This document shows, piece after piece, positions 18,403-27,376 of a stretch of 64,000 nt of DNA (position 1 is its first letter; each line of letters begins with the position of its first letter). The stretch covers positions 448,909 through 512,908 of the forward strand of contig CALSPF010000002.1 in the NCBI GenBank assembly GCA_943788165.1, written 5' to 3'. A program made the position numbers and the translations under genes. Origin of the DNA: an uncultured Flavobacteriaceae bacterium (GTDB lineage: Bacteria; Bacteroidota; Bacteroidia; Flavobacteriales; Flavobacteriaceae). The notes beneath the pieces were generated by a model. That model saw only the letters and a program-made list of their open reading frames with translations. It had not been told where the DNA came from and searched no databases.

Positions 18403-20169
18403 ATGAAGCAACTTTTATTCTTTTTTAGTATTGTTTGTGTTAGTTTCTTTTCTGTAGAAATGACTGCACAAGTACGTTTTGAAACTAAGTTGAGTAAAAA
18501 CAGACTCGGTCTCAATGAGCGTCTTCGGGTAAGTTTTGAGATGAATCAGAATGGAGATAATTTTATTCCCCCCACCTTCGATGGTTTTTCTGTCATTGGA
18601 GGACCAAATCAGTCGGTAAGTAATAGTTGGGTGAATGGTGTACGCAGTTTTTCAAAAACCTACACCTACTTTGTTACTCCAAGCATGAAGGGGAAACAGA
18701 CCATTGGTCAAGCCTCTATTGAAATTGAGGGAGAAGTCTACAAAACCAGTCCAAAACAAGTAGAGGTTACCGAAGCCGTAAACAATCCCAATAGCCCCCA
18801 AGCACGCGCTACAGCTATTGCAGATGACAACCTTCATTTGGTTGCTGAAATTTCAAAGTCTAAACCCTACTTAAACGAAGCAGTCACAGTAATATATAAA
18901 CTGTACTTTTCTTCTGAAATAAGTGTCTCCAATGTCAATGAGTTAGAAATGCCCAAGTACAGTGATTTTTGGAGTCATTTAATTCCCATTCCGAAACTAG
19001 AAATCAAACGCGGGGAATACAAAGGAGAAGTTTATAACTACGTTACATGGCGTAAGGCAGTTCTTTATCCGCAAAAAGCAGGGAAATTAACCCTTGAGCC
19101 CCTTACACTGAACGTTTCTGTTGATGTTCCTACCAATCGACGCGACTTTTTTGGCAATCGAGTTTATCAAAAAACGCCCAAAGTAATTACAGCAGGAAGA
19201 CGATCAATCAACGTACGCCCTTTACCTGAAGCAGGGAAACCAGCCAACTTTGAAGGTGCTGTAGGTGCATTTGATTTAACAGTGAAATTCAACAAAACTG
19301 CCCTCAAGTCGTCGGAATCTTTTCAAGCCACAGTAAAAGTTTCAGGACGTGGAAATTTGAAATTATTTTCGTTGCCAAAGCTCAGTGCACCTAGTTCTCT
19401 TGAAGTTTATGAACCCGAACACAAGGAGAGTATTAAAACTAATTTATTGGGAATGCAAGGGAGTATAGAAGACACCTATACAATTGTTCCGCAGTACCAA
19501 GGAAATTACCCTATTCCACCGCTCACCTTCAGTTATTTTGATCCTGTAAAAGAGAGTTATGTTTCTTTGAACTCTAAAGAAGCTTTGATCGATGTTTTTG
19601 AAGGCCCCGTCGCAGCCAATCTCTCGCAACAAGGAAATCCAATAAAACAGGCTCCTTTGATCAACGAAAACTATTTTGATTTTATAAAGTTAGAAACCTC
19701 TTTAATTCCTTTTGAAAGAGAAGTGCTCTATCGCTCCACGCGTTTTTGGCTACTTTTATTCAGTCCTTATTTGTTGTATTTTCTGGTTTCATTCTTAAAA
19801 AGAAGAAATGAAAGTAAAGTAATTAACCCAGTAACTGCACGTCAGAAACACGCCAATCGTTTGGCTAAAAAATACTTGAGTTCGGCCAAGAAAGCTTTGG
19901 GAGAAAAAGAGCGTTTTTATGATGCTCTAGAACGAGCATTACACAATTATTTAAAAGCTAAACTGTCCATTGAAACGTCAGAGTTTTCAAAAGAACGAAT
20001 TGTAAGCTTGTTAAAAGAAAAGAACAGTCAGACGATTAGTATAAGCGCTTTTGTTTCCATTTTAGAGAAATGTGAAGCTGCGCGTTATGCCCCCAGTTCA
20101 AACGTAACTATGCAGGAAGACTTTGATCTTGCTGTTGAAACCATTGCTGTATTAGATCGAGAAATATGA
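18403..20169 (+). CDS. batD: BatD: extracytoplasmic Bat-complex protein
   Basis: A 588-residue BatD. It has a signal peptide (ending about TAQ), then tandem immunoglobulin-like beta domains including the conserved FSKTYTYFVTPSMKGKQTIG segment and a YVTWRKAVLYPQKAGKLTL repeat. One membrane helix at about residues 445-465 (FWLLLFSPYLLYFLVSF) is followed by a cytoplasmic helical C-terminus ending like DUF4381 proteins (FYDALERALHNYLKAKL). It starts 5 bp after batC and overlaps batE by 4 bp. Confidence 0.92.
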   Translation: MKQLLFFFSIVCVSFFSVEMTAQVRFETKLSKNRLGLNERLRVSFEMNQNGDNFIPPTFDGFSVIGGPNQSVSNSWVNGVRSFSKTYTYFVTPSMKGKQTIGQASIEIEGEVYKTSPKQVEVTEAVNNPNSPQARATAIADDNLHLVAEISKSKPYLNEAVTVIYKLYFSSEISVSNVNELEMPKYSDFWSHLIPIPKLEIKRGEYKGEVYNYVTWRKAVLYPQKAGKLTLEPLTLNVSVDVPTNRRDFFGNRVYQKTPKVITAGRRSINVRPLPEAGKPANFEGAVGAFDLTVKFNKTALKSSESFQATVKVSGRGNLKLFSLPKLSAPSSLEVYEPEHKESIKTNLLGMQGSIEDTYTIVPQYQGNYPIPPLTFSYFDPVKESYVSLNSKEALIDVFEGPVAANLSQQGNPIKQAPLINENYFDFIKLETSLIPFEREVLYRSTRFWLLLFSPYLLYFLVSFLKRRNESKVINPVTARQKHANRLAKKYLSSAKKALGEKERFYDALERALHNYLKAKLSIETSEFSKERIVSLLKEKNSQTISISAFVSILEKCEAARYAPSSNVTMQEDFDLAVETIAVLDREI

Positions 20170-20924
20170 AAATATACATCTACCTTTTTATTGTATTGAT
20201 CTTCCCTTTAACGAATTTGTTGGGACAGAGTAACACTGCTGTATTTGAACAAGCTAATGCAGCCTATAATGGAGGAAACTACATTTTAGCCATTGAGAAA
20301 TATGAAGCTATATTGAGCGACGAACTGCACAGTGCTGAAGTCTATTTTAACTTGGGAAATGCGCATTATCGTTTGGGAAATGTTGCAGAGAGTGTCTACT
20401 ACTTCGAACAAGCCAAACGCTTAAACCCTTTCGACAAAACTATTTTAAACAACAGTCGTTTTGCCAATAATATGACCCAAGATGCAATTGATGAATTGCC
20501 AGAAACACAAGTTGACCTCTTCCAACAAAAAATAGTAGCGTTTTTCAGTCTTGAACAATGGGCGATTTTCACCCTCGTATTGGCTTGGCTGGGTGCCTTA
20601 CTGTTTTTCATGTATCGTTGGAGTAATCACATCCAATTCAAGCGATTATTTTTTTCATTGGCTATTGTTTTTGTCTTAACAACACTGGTGAGTTTAGGGC
20701 TAACTCAACATAAACAAGCCTTAAATTCAATTCAAAAAGCAGTAATATTTGAACGCGAAATAGAAATTTGGGGAGAGCCAAACAATCGTGCAGACGTTCT
20801 TTTTTTATTGCATGAAGGAACTGTTGTTGAGGTGGTAGATGCCCTCGAGGGATGGTCAAAAATTAAATTGGCCAACGGCTCTGAAGGTTGGATTCAAAAT
20901 AGTGGAATCAAGCAGCTAAATTAG
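20166..20924 (+). CDS. batE: BatE: TPR plus SH3-like domain protein
   Basis: A 252-residue last gene of the Bat operon. Signal peptide, TPR pair at about residues 25-95 (AEVYFNLGNAHYRLGNVAESVYYFEQAKRLNP-type units), two membrane helices at about 125-150 and 158-178, and a C-terminal bacterial SH3-like domain (LHEGTVVEVVDALEGWSKIKL, GSEGWIQ). It converges on cvpA with a 9-bp overlap, so no terminator separates them. Confidence 0.9.
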   Translation: MKIYIYLFIVLIFPLTNLLGQSNTAVFEQANAAYNGGNYILAIEKYEAILSDELHSAEVYFNLGNAHYRLGNVAESVYYFEQAKRLNPFDKTILNNSRFANNMTQDAIDELPETQVDLFQQKIVAFFSLEQWAIFTLVLAWLGALLFFMYRWSNHIQFKRLFFSLAIVFVLTTLVSLGLTQHKQALNSIQKAVIFEREIEIWGEPNNRADVLFLLHEGTVVEVVDALEGWSKIKLANGSEGWIQNSGIKQLN

Positions 20925-21425
20925 CTCTTGCGGTAGTAAATCTTTTCTGTCGAGCAACCATTCAAAGAGTGCTTCTCCAAATGTTTTGATGGGTTGGTAT
21001 AAAAACGATTTGTCCAAAATTGCTGTATCAACATATTGAAAAAGAAAAGAAAATTGATCCACCATCAGGAGTATAGCACTAAGTATTAAGGCGAATTTTG
21101 CCCCGCCAAATACAGCGCCAAAAATTCGATTAATACTCCCCAAAGCCACCATTTTAATTACTTTGGTTAAAAAACGAGCGAGTAGATTGATCAAGACAAT
21201 AATGACAATAAAGATGATGGCGAAGACGACTCCTGCGGGAGGGATTGTGTCGAAATCAAAAAAAGTGGTCAATAAATTACTTACGGTAGACGCAAGAAGA
21301 AGTGCACCAACTATTCCAGCTATCAAAGCGAGTAAAGAAGCCGCTTCAATAATTAGCCCTTTAAAGAAGCCTTTTACTACTCCATAGAGAATAAGTCCAC
21401 CAAGAATAATGTCTAGATAATTCAC
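20916..21425 (-). CDS. CvpA-family membrane protein
   Basis: A 169-residue CvpA-family inner-membrane protein, related to colicin V production proteins. It begins MNYLDIILGGLILYGVVKGFFKGL, the typical family N-terminus, and has four hydrophobic segments. General role is unclear; relatives affect envelope or toxin export. Divergent from the next gene, with about 60 bp between the starts. Confidence 0.88.
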   Translation of the reverse strand: MNYLDIILGGLILYGVVKGFFKGLIIEAASLLALIAGIVGALLLASTVSNLLTTFFDFDTIPPAGVVFAIIFIVIIVLINLLARFLTKVIKMVALGSINRIFGAVFGGAKFALILSAILLMVDQFSFLFQYVDTAILDKSFLYQPIKTFGEALFEWLLDRKDLLPQELI

Positions 21426-21474
21426 AGGTTAAATATACCATTTTTCTTTGCTTTCATTCTGCCAAAGGAATCGG

Positions 21475-21482
21475 TATATTTG
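21475..21482 (+). promoter_or_regulatory. Putative -7 box (TATATTTG) touching the start of the 21487 gene
   Basis: Exact TAnnTTTG match that ends only 4 bp before the ATG at 21487. If used, transcription would begin at or within a base or two of the start codon, giving a leaderless mRNA. Confidence 0.5.
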
Positions 21483-21486
21483 TATC

Positions 21487-21852
21487 ATGGAAACTACTTC
21501 ACGCGACCAACTACTAAAGAACCGATGGAACTCTGTCTTAGATTTCCTGACAGAAAAATTCTCTGAAACAGAAACGATAGACATCGAAGGTGTGCTCTAT
21601 TTGGTCGGTCTCCAAGAATTAGGGAAAATACACCAGCGTTTTAAAAAAGACGATAATGTAAATATAATTCACATTGGGATTTGTACAGTTTTAGAGCCTT
21701 TTGGATATTACAGTTTTGATTTTTATGACGATGATGGTTGGCCACATTTTAAATTATTGGAAGAACTCCCAGTATTAAAACCTGGAGAACAATCGGTACT
21801 AATGAAAGAAGCTATCGCGGATTACTTCCTCGAAAAAGAAGTAATTCAATAG
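21487..21852 (+). CDS. Conserved hypothetical protein upstream of pheS
   Basis: A 121-residue soluble acidic protein. The start at 21487 (METTSRDQLLKNRWN) is chosen over an in-frame Met 13 codons upstream because it is preceded by a -7 box. I recognise no catalytic motif; FLTEKFSETETIDIEGVLYL and FYDDDGWPHF look conserved. The order cvpA, this protein, pheS is familiar from flavobacterial genomes, but the function is unknown. pheS starts 22 bp downstream. Confidence 0.75.
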   Translation: METTSRDQLLKNRWNSVLDFLTEKFSETETIDIEGVLYLVGLQELGKIHQRFKKDDNVNIIHIGICTVLEPFGYYSFDFYDDDGWPHFKLLEELPVLKPGEQSVLMKEAIADYFLEKEVIQ

Positions 21853-21874
21853 GATATTTATTACTTTTACGCCC

Positions 21875-22891
21875 ATGATTGACAAGGTTAAAGCGCATTT
21901 AGAAGAGGTGAACCAGTTCACCGCTACATCTCAAGAAGCCATAGAAGAATTTAGAATTAAGTATGCCGGAAAAAAAGGTATATTGAATGAACTCTTTGCT
22001 GCTTTTCGTGAAGTTAAAAACGAAGAAAAGAAAGCCTACGGACAAGTGTTGAATGAGCTCAAAACCGCTGTTTCAGAAAAAGTTGAGGCATTGAAATTGG
22101 ATCAAACCTCTGGGAATAGCTCAAATCATGGACTTGATTTAAGCCGCCCTGGTTATCCAGTAAACCTTGGGTCTCAGCATCCGTTGACTTTGGTTAAAAA
22201 TCGTATCATTGAAATATTCAATCAAATTGGTTACAATATTTCTGAAGGTCCAGAGATTGAGGATGATTGGCACAATTTCACTGCTTTAAATTTACCCGAA
22301 TATCACCCAGCACGTGACATGCAGGATACGTTTTTCATACAAACAGATCCAGATATTTTATTGCGAACACATACATCATCAGTGCAAGTTCGCTACATGG
22401 AAAATAACACACCACCCATTCGAACCATTTCGCCGGGACGTGTTTTTCGTAACGAGGCTATTTCTGCTCGGGCACATTGTATTTTCCACCAAGTAGAAGG
22501 ACTGTACATCGATAAAGATGTTTCTTTTGCCGATTTGAAACAAACCTTACTTTATTTCACCAAAGCACTTTTTGGGAAATCTAAAATTCGTTTGCGCCCC
22601 TCCTATTTTCCTTTTACCGAGCCTAGTGCAGAAGTCGACATCTATTGGGGTTTAGAAACCGAAGTAGATTACCGCATCACTAAAGGAACAGGATGGTTAG
22701 AAATCATGGGTTGTGGAATGGTTGACCCTAACGTATTGAACAATTGTGGAATTGACCCAACAGAATACTCAGGTTTTGCCTTTGGAATGGGAATTGAGCG
22801 GATTGCCATGTTGCTTTATCAAGTAGGTGATATTCGCATGTTTTTCGAAAATGACCTTCGTTTTTTAGAGCAATTTAAATCGACCCTTTAA
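21875..22891 (+). CDS. pheS: Phenylalanine--tRNA ligase alpha subunit
   Basis: A 338-residue class II synthetase subunit. An N-terminal coiled-coil that binds tRNA-Phe (residues 1-80) precedes the catalytic core with motif 2 (ISPGRVFRNEAISARAHCIFHQVEGLYID) and motif 3 (FGMGIERIAMLLY). The pheT partner is not adjacent; the next gene is convergent gpsA with a 4-bp stop overlap (TTAA). The unlinked pheS/pheT arrangement is common in this phylum. Confidence 0.95.
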   Translation: MIDKVKAHLEEVNQFTATSQEAIEEFRIKYAGKKGILNELFAAFREVKNEEKKAYGQVLNELKTAVSEKVEALKLDQTSGNSSNHGLDLSRPGYPVNLGSQHPLTLVKNRIIEIFNQIGYNISEGPEIEDDWHNFTALNLPEYHPARDMQDTFFIQTDPDILLRTHTSSVQVRYMENNTPPIRTISPGRVFRNEAISARAHCIFHQVEGLYIDKDVSFADLKQTLLYFTKALFGKSKIRLRPSYFPFTEPSAEVDIYWGLETEVDYRITKGTGWLEIMGCGMVDPNVLNNCGIDPTEYSGFAFGMGIERIAMLLYQVGDIRMFFENDLRFLEQFKSTL

Positions 22892-23922
22892 TTTAATTTC
22901 TTGCTTAGTTTTTGGAAGGTTTTCTCGGGAGATTGTCCTTTGTACAAAACAGCATAAACTGCATCAATAATTGGGGTGCTTGTTTTGAAGTTAATGCTCA
23001 ATAGTTTGGCAGATTTTGCCGCATAAAATCCTTCGGCAACCATATTCATTTCTGCTTGTGCTGCAGTAACGGTATAGCCTTTCCCAATAAAGTTTCCAAA
23101 GGTTCTATTGCGACTAAAAACAGAATAACCTGTGACAAGCAAATCGCCCAAATAGGCCGAATTATTGATGTTGCGTTTTAGTTTGTGGACATTACGAATA
23201 TAGCGTTTCATTTCCCGTATGGCATTGCTCATTAGAACGCTTTGAAAATTGTCTCCATAGCCTAAACCGTGTGAAATTCCAGCTGCTATGGCATAGATGT
23301 TTTTCAGCATTGCGGCATATTCCGTCCCAATAATGTCATTGGAAACCGCTGTTCTAACGTAAGAGGTTTTGAGTAGCGCGGCAATAAATTCTGCTTTTTT
23401 AGTATCGGTACAAGCAATGGTTAAATAGGATAATTTGTCCATGGCTACTTCCTCAGCATGACTTGGTCCAGCGATCACAGCGATATTATCTAAGGGGATA
23501 CTGAAGTGTTCATTTAGGTAGGGTCCCACAATTTGTAGGGTTTGCGGAATAACTCCTTTCACGGCAGATACAATGATTTTATCGGCTAAATTGAAGGTGA
23601 TTTTTTTTAATTCCATGTCAAGGAAAGCAGTGGGAATAGCCAAGATAATAACATCAGCTTTTTCCACAATTTCATTAATGTCAGTGCTAATGAATAACCG
23701 CTTCTTTCGCAAGACGACCGAACTCAAGTAATGTGGGTTTCTCCCCACTTTCTCGAGTCGTTTTTTCGCCTGTTCATTGCGCATATACCAATGCACCTTC
23801 CGTTTGTTCTCGGTCAGAATTTTAACCAAAGCAGTTGCCCAGCTTCCGCCACCTAAAACAGCCACATTTTGAGTGTGTTTCAGGTATTCGTTACGGATTG
23901 CTTTTCGGGGTTTTGCAATCAT
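22888..23922 (-). CDS. gpsA: Glycerol-3-phosphate dehydrogenase [NAD(P)+]
   Basis: A 344-residue GpsA that reduces dihydroxyacetone phosphate to sn-glycerol 3-phosphate for phospholipid synthesis. Rossmann motif VAVLGGGSWATALVKIL; the active site includes the Lys of SAVKGV and the GTEYAAMLKNIYAIAAGIS segment. The N-terminus has about 17 residues before the first strand, slightly longer than usual, with no other Met to choose. It lies 23 bp after the small membrane protein gene and probably shares its transcript. Confidence 0.93.
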   Translation of the reverse strand: MIAKPRKAIRNEYLKHTQNVAVLGGGSWATALVKILTENKRKVHWYMRNEQAKKRLEKVGRNPHYLSSVVLRKKRLFISTDINEIVEKADVIILAIPTAFLDMELKKITFNLADKIIVSAVKGVIPQTLQIVGPYLNEHFSIPLDNIAVIAGPSHAEEVAMDKLSYLTIACTDTKKAEFIAALLKTSYVRTAVSNDIIGTEYAAMLKNIYAIAAGISHGLGYGDNFQSVLMSNAIREMKRYIRNVHKLKRNINNSAYLGDLLVTGYSVFSRNRTFGNFIGKGYTVTAAQAEMNMVAEGFYAAKSAKLLSINFKTSTPIIDAVYAVLYKGQSPEKTFQKLSKKLN

Positions 23923-23945
23923 ACGTTCCTTATTATTGAACTAAT

Positions 23946-24383
23946 TTATAACCAAGCATCCCATGGAATACGCGAAAGAAGGAGGAGTAATCCAAGCGTA
24001 TAAAATACACCAATTCTAGAGAATTTTTTAGCGTCTTTTGTTTGACGTTTGTGCATGGACCATCCCATTGTGATTAGCACAATAGCAATGATGTTGGTAA
24101 AAGGGTGTTCTACTAAATACAGACGTGTTTGAGCGTCCTTCATTACGCCTCCCATACCGAGAGCACTCCATTGATCGAACCATGGAGAAACAAAATACAA
24201 GACAAGTCCAATAAGTAGTTGAATGTGAGAAAAGATCAATCCAAATAAAGAAAGGCGTAGGTCTTTTGCGCCAAATGCTTTCTTGCTTGACATACCAATT
24301 AAGGCGTTGACAATAGCAATAATAAGAATTAAAAGAGCTAGATAAGCCCAGTATGAGTGAATGGTTTTAAGTACTGAATACAT
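23946..24383 (-). CDS. Conserved small integral membrane protein
   Basis: A 145-residue protein with four predicted membrane helices and conserved-looking His residues near helix ends (LKTIHSYWAY, IFSHIQLLIG, LVEHPFTN, GWSMHKRQT), a pattern that would suit haem binding, though this is inference. Similar proteins in flavobacterial genomes have been mislabelled as ribosomal protein L27; nothing here resembles L27. It lies between the ALDH gene (35 bp gap) and gpsA. Confidence 0.8.
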   Translation of the reverse strand: MYSVLKTIHSYWAYLALLILIIAIVNALIGMSSKKAFGAKDLRLSLFGLIFSHIQLLIGLVLYFVSPWFDQWSALGMGGVMKDAQTRLYLVEHPFTNIIAIVLITMGWSMHKRQTKDAKKFSRIGVFYTLGLLLLLSRIPWDAWL

Positions 24384-24418
24384 GAATTTATTTTTAGTGA
24401 AGATACAATATTCTTCGT

Positions 24419-25948
24419 TTATAAATCAAAGTTTATCCCTTGTGCAAGGGGTAAGTCATCGGAAAAATTAATGGTGTTGGTTTGACGTCTCATGTAAACT
24501 TTCCAGGCATCTGATCCACTTTCGCGTCCACCACCCGTGTCTTTTTCACCCCCAAAGGCACCGCCAATTTCAGCACCAGAAGTACCGATGTTCACATTGG
24601 CAATCCCGCAATCACTTCCCCAATGTGATAAAAAAGTTTCTGAGTCTTGGATGTTTTGGGTAATAATCGCAGACGATAAGCCTTGGCGAACGTCGTTTTG
24701 AATTGTAATGGCGTTGGAAACATTTCCACTATATTTGATCAAATACAGCAAAGGCGCAAAGGTTTCGGTTTGTACGATCTGCGCATTGGCGTCGATCTCG
24801 GCTATGGCAGGGTGGACATAACAGCCACTTTCATACCCTTTACCTTCAAGAACGCTCCCTTCAACAATCCAGTTTCCATTTTCTTTTTCTACTTGGTTTA
24901 GTGCACTGAGGTAGGTGTTAACAGCATCCTTGTCAATTAAGGGCCCCATATGATTGTTTTCATCCAATGGATTACCAATTTTTAATTGCCCATAGGCTTT
25001 TTTGAGTCCATTCTTGAGTTCATCATAAATGTCTTCGTGCACAATTAGTCTGCGGGTAGAAGTACAGCGTTGCCCTGCAGTACCCACCGCACCAAAGACA
25101 GTTCCAATAATGGTAGTTTTTATATTAGCAGAAGGGGTGACAATGATGGCATTGTTTCCGCCTAATTCCAAGAGTGATTTGCCTAATCTTGCAGCTACTT
25201 CTTGCGCTAAATTTCTGCCCATTGCGGTTGATCCAGTGGCAGAGATTAAAGGAATTCGTTGGTCTTGTGCCATCCATTTTCCTACTTCTGCATCTCCATT
25301 TATGAGGCAGGAAATTCCCTCAGGAAGTCCGTTTGTAGTGAAAACATCGGCGGCAATTTTTTGGCAGGCAATGGCACAGAATGGTGTTTTTTCGCTGGGT
25401 TTCCAAACCGTTACATCGCCGCAAATCCAGGCAAGTGCAGTGTTCCAACTCCAGACGGCAACAGGGAAGTTAAAAGCAGAGATAATGCCAACCACTCCCA
25501 GCGGATGGTATTGTTCATACATTCTATGAAGCGGTCGTTCAGAATGCATGGTTAAGCCGTGTAATTGTCGCGATAGTCCAACAGCAAAATCGCAGATGTC
25601 TATCATTTCTTGTACTTCACCTAAACCTTCTTGTAATGATTTTCCCATTTCATAAGAAACCAGTTTTCCTAATGCATTCTTTTTTTCGCGCAAGGCATCG
25701 CCCAATTGACGAACCATTTCTCCTCGTTTAGGTGCTGGAATTGCACGAAATTGAACAAATGCTTTTTCAGCTTGTTGAATACAGTTTTCATATTCCTCAA
25801 TGTTCAAACTTGAAGTGGTGCCAATTTTTTCACCGTCAACGGGAGAATAAGAGTCAAAGGTCTGTCCGCTGCCAAACCAGTTATTGCCAGTAGAATTCCC
25901 TTGGTGTTTTTCGGAAATTCCTAATTCTTTTAAGACGGATGAAATCAT
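24419..25948 (-). CDS. Aldehyde dehydrogenase, ALDH7 type (aminoadipate semialdehyde dehydrogenase-like)
   Basis: A 509-residue NAD-dependent aldehyde dehydrogenase. The general-base Glu is in LELGGNNA, and the nucleophile Cys in GTAGQRCTSTRRL, a sequence diagnostic of the ALDH7/antiquitin branch. Further hallmarks are YHPLGVVGIISAFNFP and QTETFAPLLYL. The ALDH7 branch oxidises alpha-aminoadipate semialdehyde in lysine breakdown. It is the first of three same-strand genes with the membrane protein and gpsA, and has a good promoter upstream. Confidence 0.92.
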   Translation of the reverse strand: MISSVLKELGISEKHQGNSTGNNWFGSGQTFDSYSPVDGEKIGTTSSLNIEEYENCIQQAEKAFVQFRAIPAPKRGEMVRQLGDALREKKNALGKLVSYEMGKSLQEGLGEVQEMIDICDFAVGLSRQLHGLTMHSERPLHRMYEQYHPLGVVGIISAFNFPVAVWSWNTALAWICGDVTVWKPSEKTPFCAIACQKIAADVFTTNGLPEGISCLINGDAEVGKWMAQDQRIPLISATGSTAMGRNLAQEVAARLGKSLLELGGNNAIIVTPSANIKTTIIGTVFGAVGTAGQRCTSTRRLIVHEDIYDELKNGLKKAYGQLKIGNPLDENNHMGPLIDKDAVNTYLSALNQVEKENGNWIVEGSVLEGKGYESGCYVHPAIAEIDANAQIVQTETFAPLLYLIKYSGNVSNAITIQNDVRQGLSSAIITQNIQDSETFLSHWGSDCGIANVNIGTSGAEIGGAFGGEKDTGGGRESGSDAWKVYMRRQTNTINFSDDLPLAQGINFDL

Positions 25949-25971
25949 TGTATTGAGTTTTAGCGATGCTT

Positions 25972-26002
25972 TAAAAGTACTTTTTAAATCAGATTACAGC
26001 AA
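25972..26002 (-). promoter_or_regulatory. Promoter TTG-N20-TACTTTTA for the ALDH gene
   Basis: On the minus strand, TTG (26002-26000), a 20-bp spacer and TACTTTTA (25979-25972) match the flavobacterial pattern with one mismatch in the -7 box. The -7 box ends 23 bp upstream of the start at 25948. Confidence 0.55.
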
Positions 26003-26021
26003 AGAAATCTAACAACTTCTT

Positions 26022-26049
26022 TTGTTTTTGTCAGATTCTTGTACCTTAG
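26022..26049 (+). promoter_or_regulatory. Promoter TTG-N17-TACCTTAG for the isoaspartyl peptidase gene
   Basis: TTG at 26022-26024 and TACCTTAG at 26042-26049 with a 17-bp spacer. The box has one mismatch to TAnnTTTG and ends 19 bp before the ATG at 26069. It is back to back with the ALDH promoter. Confidence 0.5.
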
Positions 26050-26068
26050 ATATCAAATAAATTTTATC

Positions 26069-27085
26069 ATGCGATTCCTTTTTAGTGTACTCTTCTCTTT
26101 CCTTTTGATTCAATGCGCTGGTGAGCAGCAAATTGCAGCGACCACCTCCTCATCCTTTGGAATTGTAATTCACGGCGGTGCAGGAACAATTTTAAAAGAA
26201 AACATGACTCCTGAGACAGAAAAGGCTTACCGAAAAACATTGGCAGCGGCCATTGAGGTTGGGCATGCTATTTTGAAAGCAGGAGGAACGAGTCAACAAG
26301 CCGTTGAAAAAACAATTCACGTTATGGAAAATTCACCGCTATTCAATGCCGGGAAAGGAGCTGTACTCAACGCGAATGGATTTGCGTCCTTGGATGCTTC
26401 TTTTATGAATGGAGAAACACTCGATGCAGGAGCAATTGCTGGGGTTAGTCACATTAAAAACCCAATATCAGCTGCCATTGGTGTAATGGATCAATCGCCA
26501 CATGTTATGCTATCTGGAAAAGGAGCAGACCAATTTGCCATGGAACTTGGATTAGATACTGTACCTAATGCATATTTTATAACAGAAAGGAGAAAAAACG
26601 CCTTGAAACGCGTTCAAGATCGTGAACAAAACAAATTTGCTTTCTATGATCCTTTTATTAAGGATTCAAAATTTGGAACGGTAGGCTGTGTTGCCTTAGA
26701 TAAAAATGGAAATTTAGCTGCTGGAACATCTACGGGCGGAATGACAAACAAGAAATGGGATAGAATAGGGGATGCTCCCATAATTGGGGCTGGGACCTAT
26801 GCAAATAACGCAAGCTGTGGGGTTTCTGCTACCGGCTGGGGAGAATTTTTCATTCGTTCAGTTGTAGCACACGATATTGCTGCTCTTGTAGAATATAAAG
26901 GCCTAGATATTGCAACAGCCTCTAAGCAGGTTATCCAAAAAGTAGAAGACTTGGGAGGTGACGGAGGTGTAATTGTTTTGGACACAAAAGGAAACGTTGC
27001 CATGGAGTTTAATACGGCAGGGATGTACCGTGCCCACATGGATGCCGAAGGAAATCTATCCGTTAAAATTTATAAAGGTGAGTAA
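26069..27085 (+). CDS. Isoaspartyl peptidase / L-asparaginase (Ntn hydrolase), lipoprotein
   Basis: A 338-residue type 2 asparaginase. The start at 26069 gives MRFLFSVLFSFLLIQCAGE, a lipoprotein signal; an in-frame Met 10 codons upstream would spoil it. The family core is IVIHGGAGTI at the N-terminus and the autocleavage site before the nucleophilic Thr in FGTVGCVALD (about residue 203), followed by GTSTGGMTNK, which binds substrate. It removes isoaspartyl residues from damaged peptides; the lipoprotein signal places it outside the inner membrane. Confidence 0.92.
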   Translation: MRFLFSVLFSFLLIQCAGEQQIAATTSSSFGIVIHGGAGTILKENMTPETEKAYRKTLAAAIEVGHAILKAGGTSQQAVEKTIHVMENSPLFNAGKGAVLNANGFASLDASFMNGETLDAGAIAGVSHIKNPISAAIGVMDQSPHVMLSGKGADQFAMELGLDTVPNAYFITERRKNALKRVQDREQNKFAFYDPFIKDSKFGTVGCVALDKNGNLAAGTSTGGMTNKKWDRIGDAPIIGAGTYANNASCGVSATGWGEFFIRSVVAHDIAALVEYKGLDIATASKQVIQKVEDLGGDGGVIVLDTKGNVAMEFNTAGMYRAHMDAEGNLSVKIYKGE

Positions 27086-27104
27086 GTTAATCCCCCCTTA
27101 TTAT

Positions 27105-27371
27105 GCCGTAATTTTTTAATCTACGCTTGGAGATAAACGTGATGGATATACTAATATGGCACTTAAAATGGAGAAACTTGCTGCCAAGCAACCTGGTTTT
27201 TTAGGTTTGGAAACTGCACGTGATAAAATAGGTATTACGGTCAGTTATTGGTGTTTATTAGAAGCCATTGATCAATGGAGAAATCATTTAGAACACAAGA
27301 AGGCGAAGGATTTGGGGTAACAGCAGTGGTACAAACACTACAGCCTAAAAATTTGTCAGGTAATTCAATAA
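27105..27371 (+). pseudogene. Remnant of an antibiotic-biosynthesis-monooxygenase (ABM) family gene
   Basis: A single frame reads AVIF-stop-STLGDKRDGYTNMALKM, then KQPGFLGLETARDKIGITV, SYWCLLEAIDQWRNH, KKAKDLG-stop-QQWYKHYSLKIC and QVIQ-stop. This follows the whole ABM-domain pattern (PGFLG, ITVSYW, the W...H helix, WY near the end), from memory of small bacterial ABM proteins of about 95-105 residues. There are in-frame stops at 27117 and 27318 and no in-frame ATG at the front. Without errors at several places this is genuine decay. It fills most of the gap between the peptidase and the CYTH gene. Confidence 0.85.
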
Positions 27372-27376
27372 ACCAC

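Noticed and set aside
25029-25529. A 166-codon open frame on the plus strand
   Set aside because: Antisense to the ALDH catalytic region, with no family features; the ALDH frame is unambiguous.
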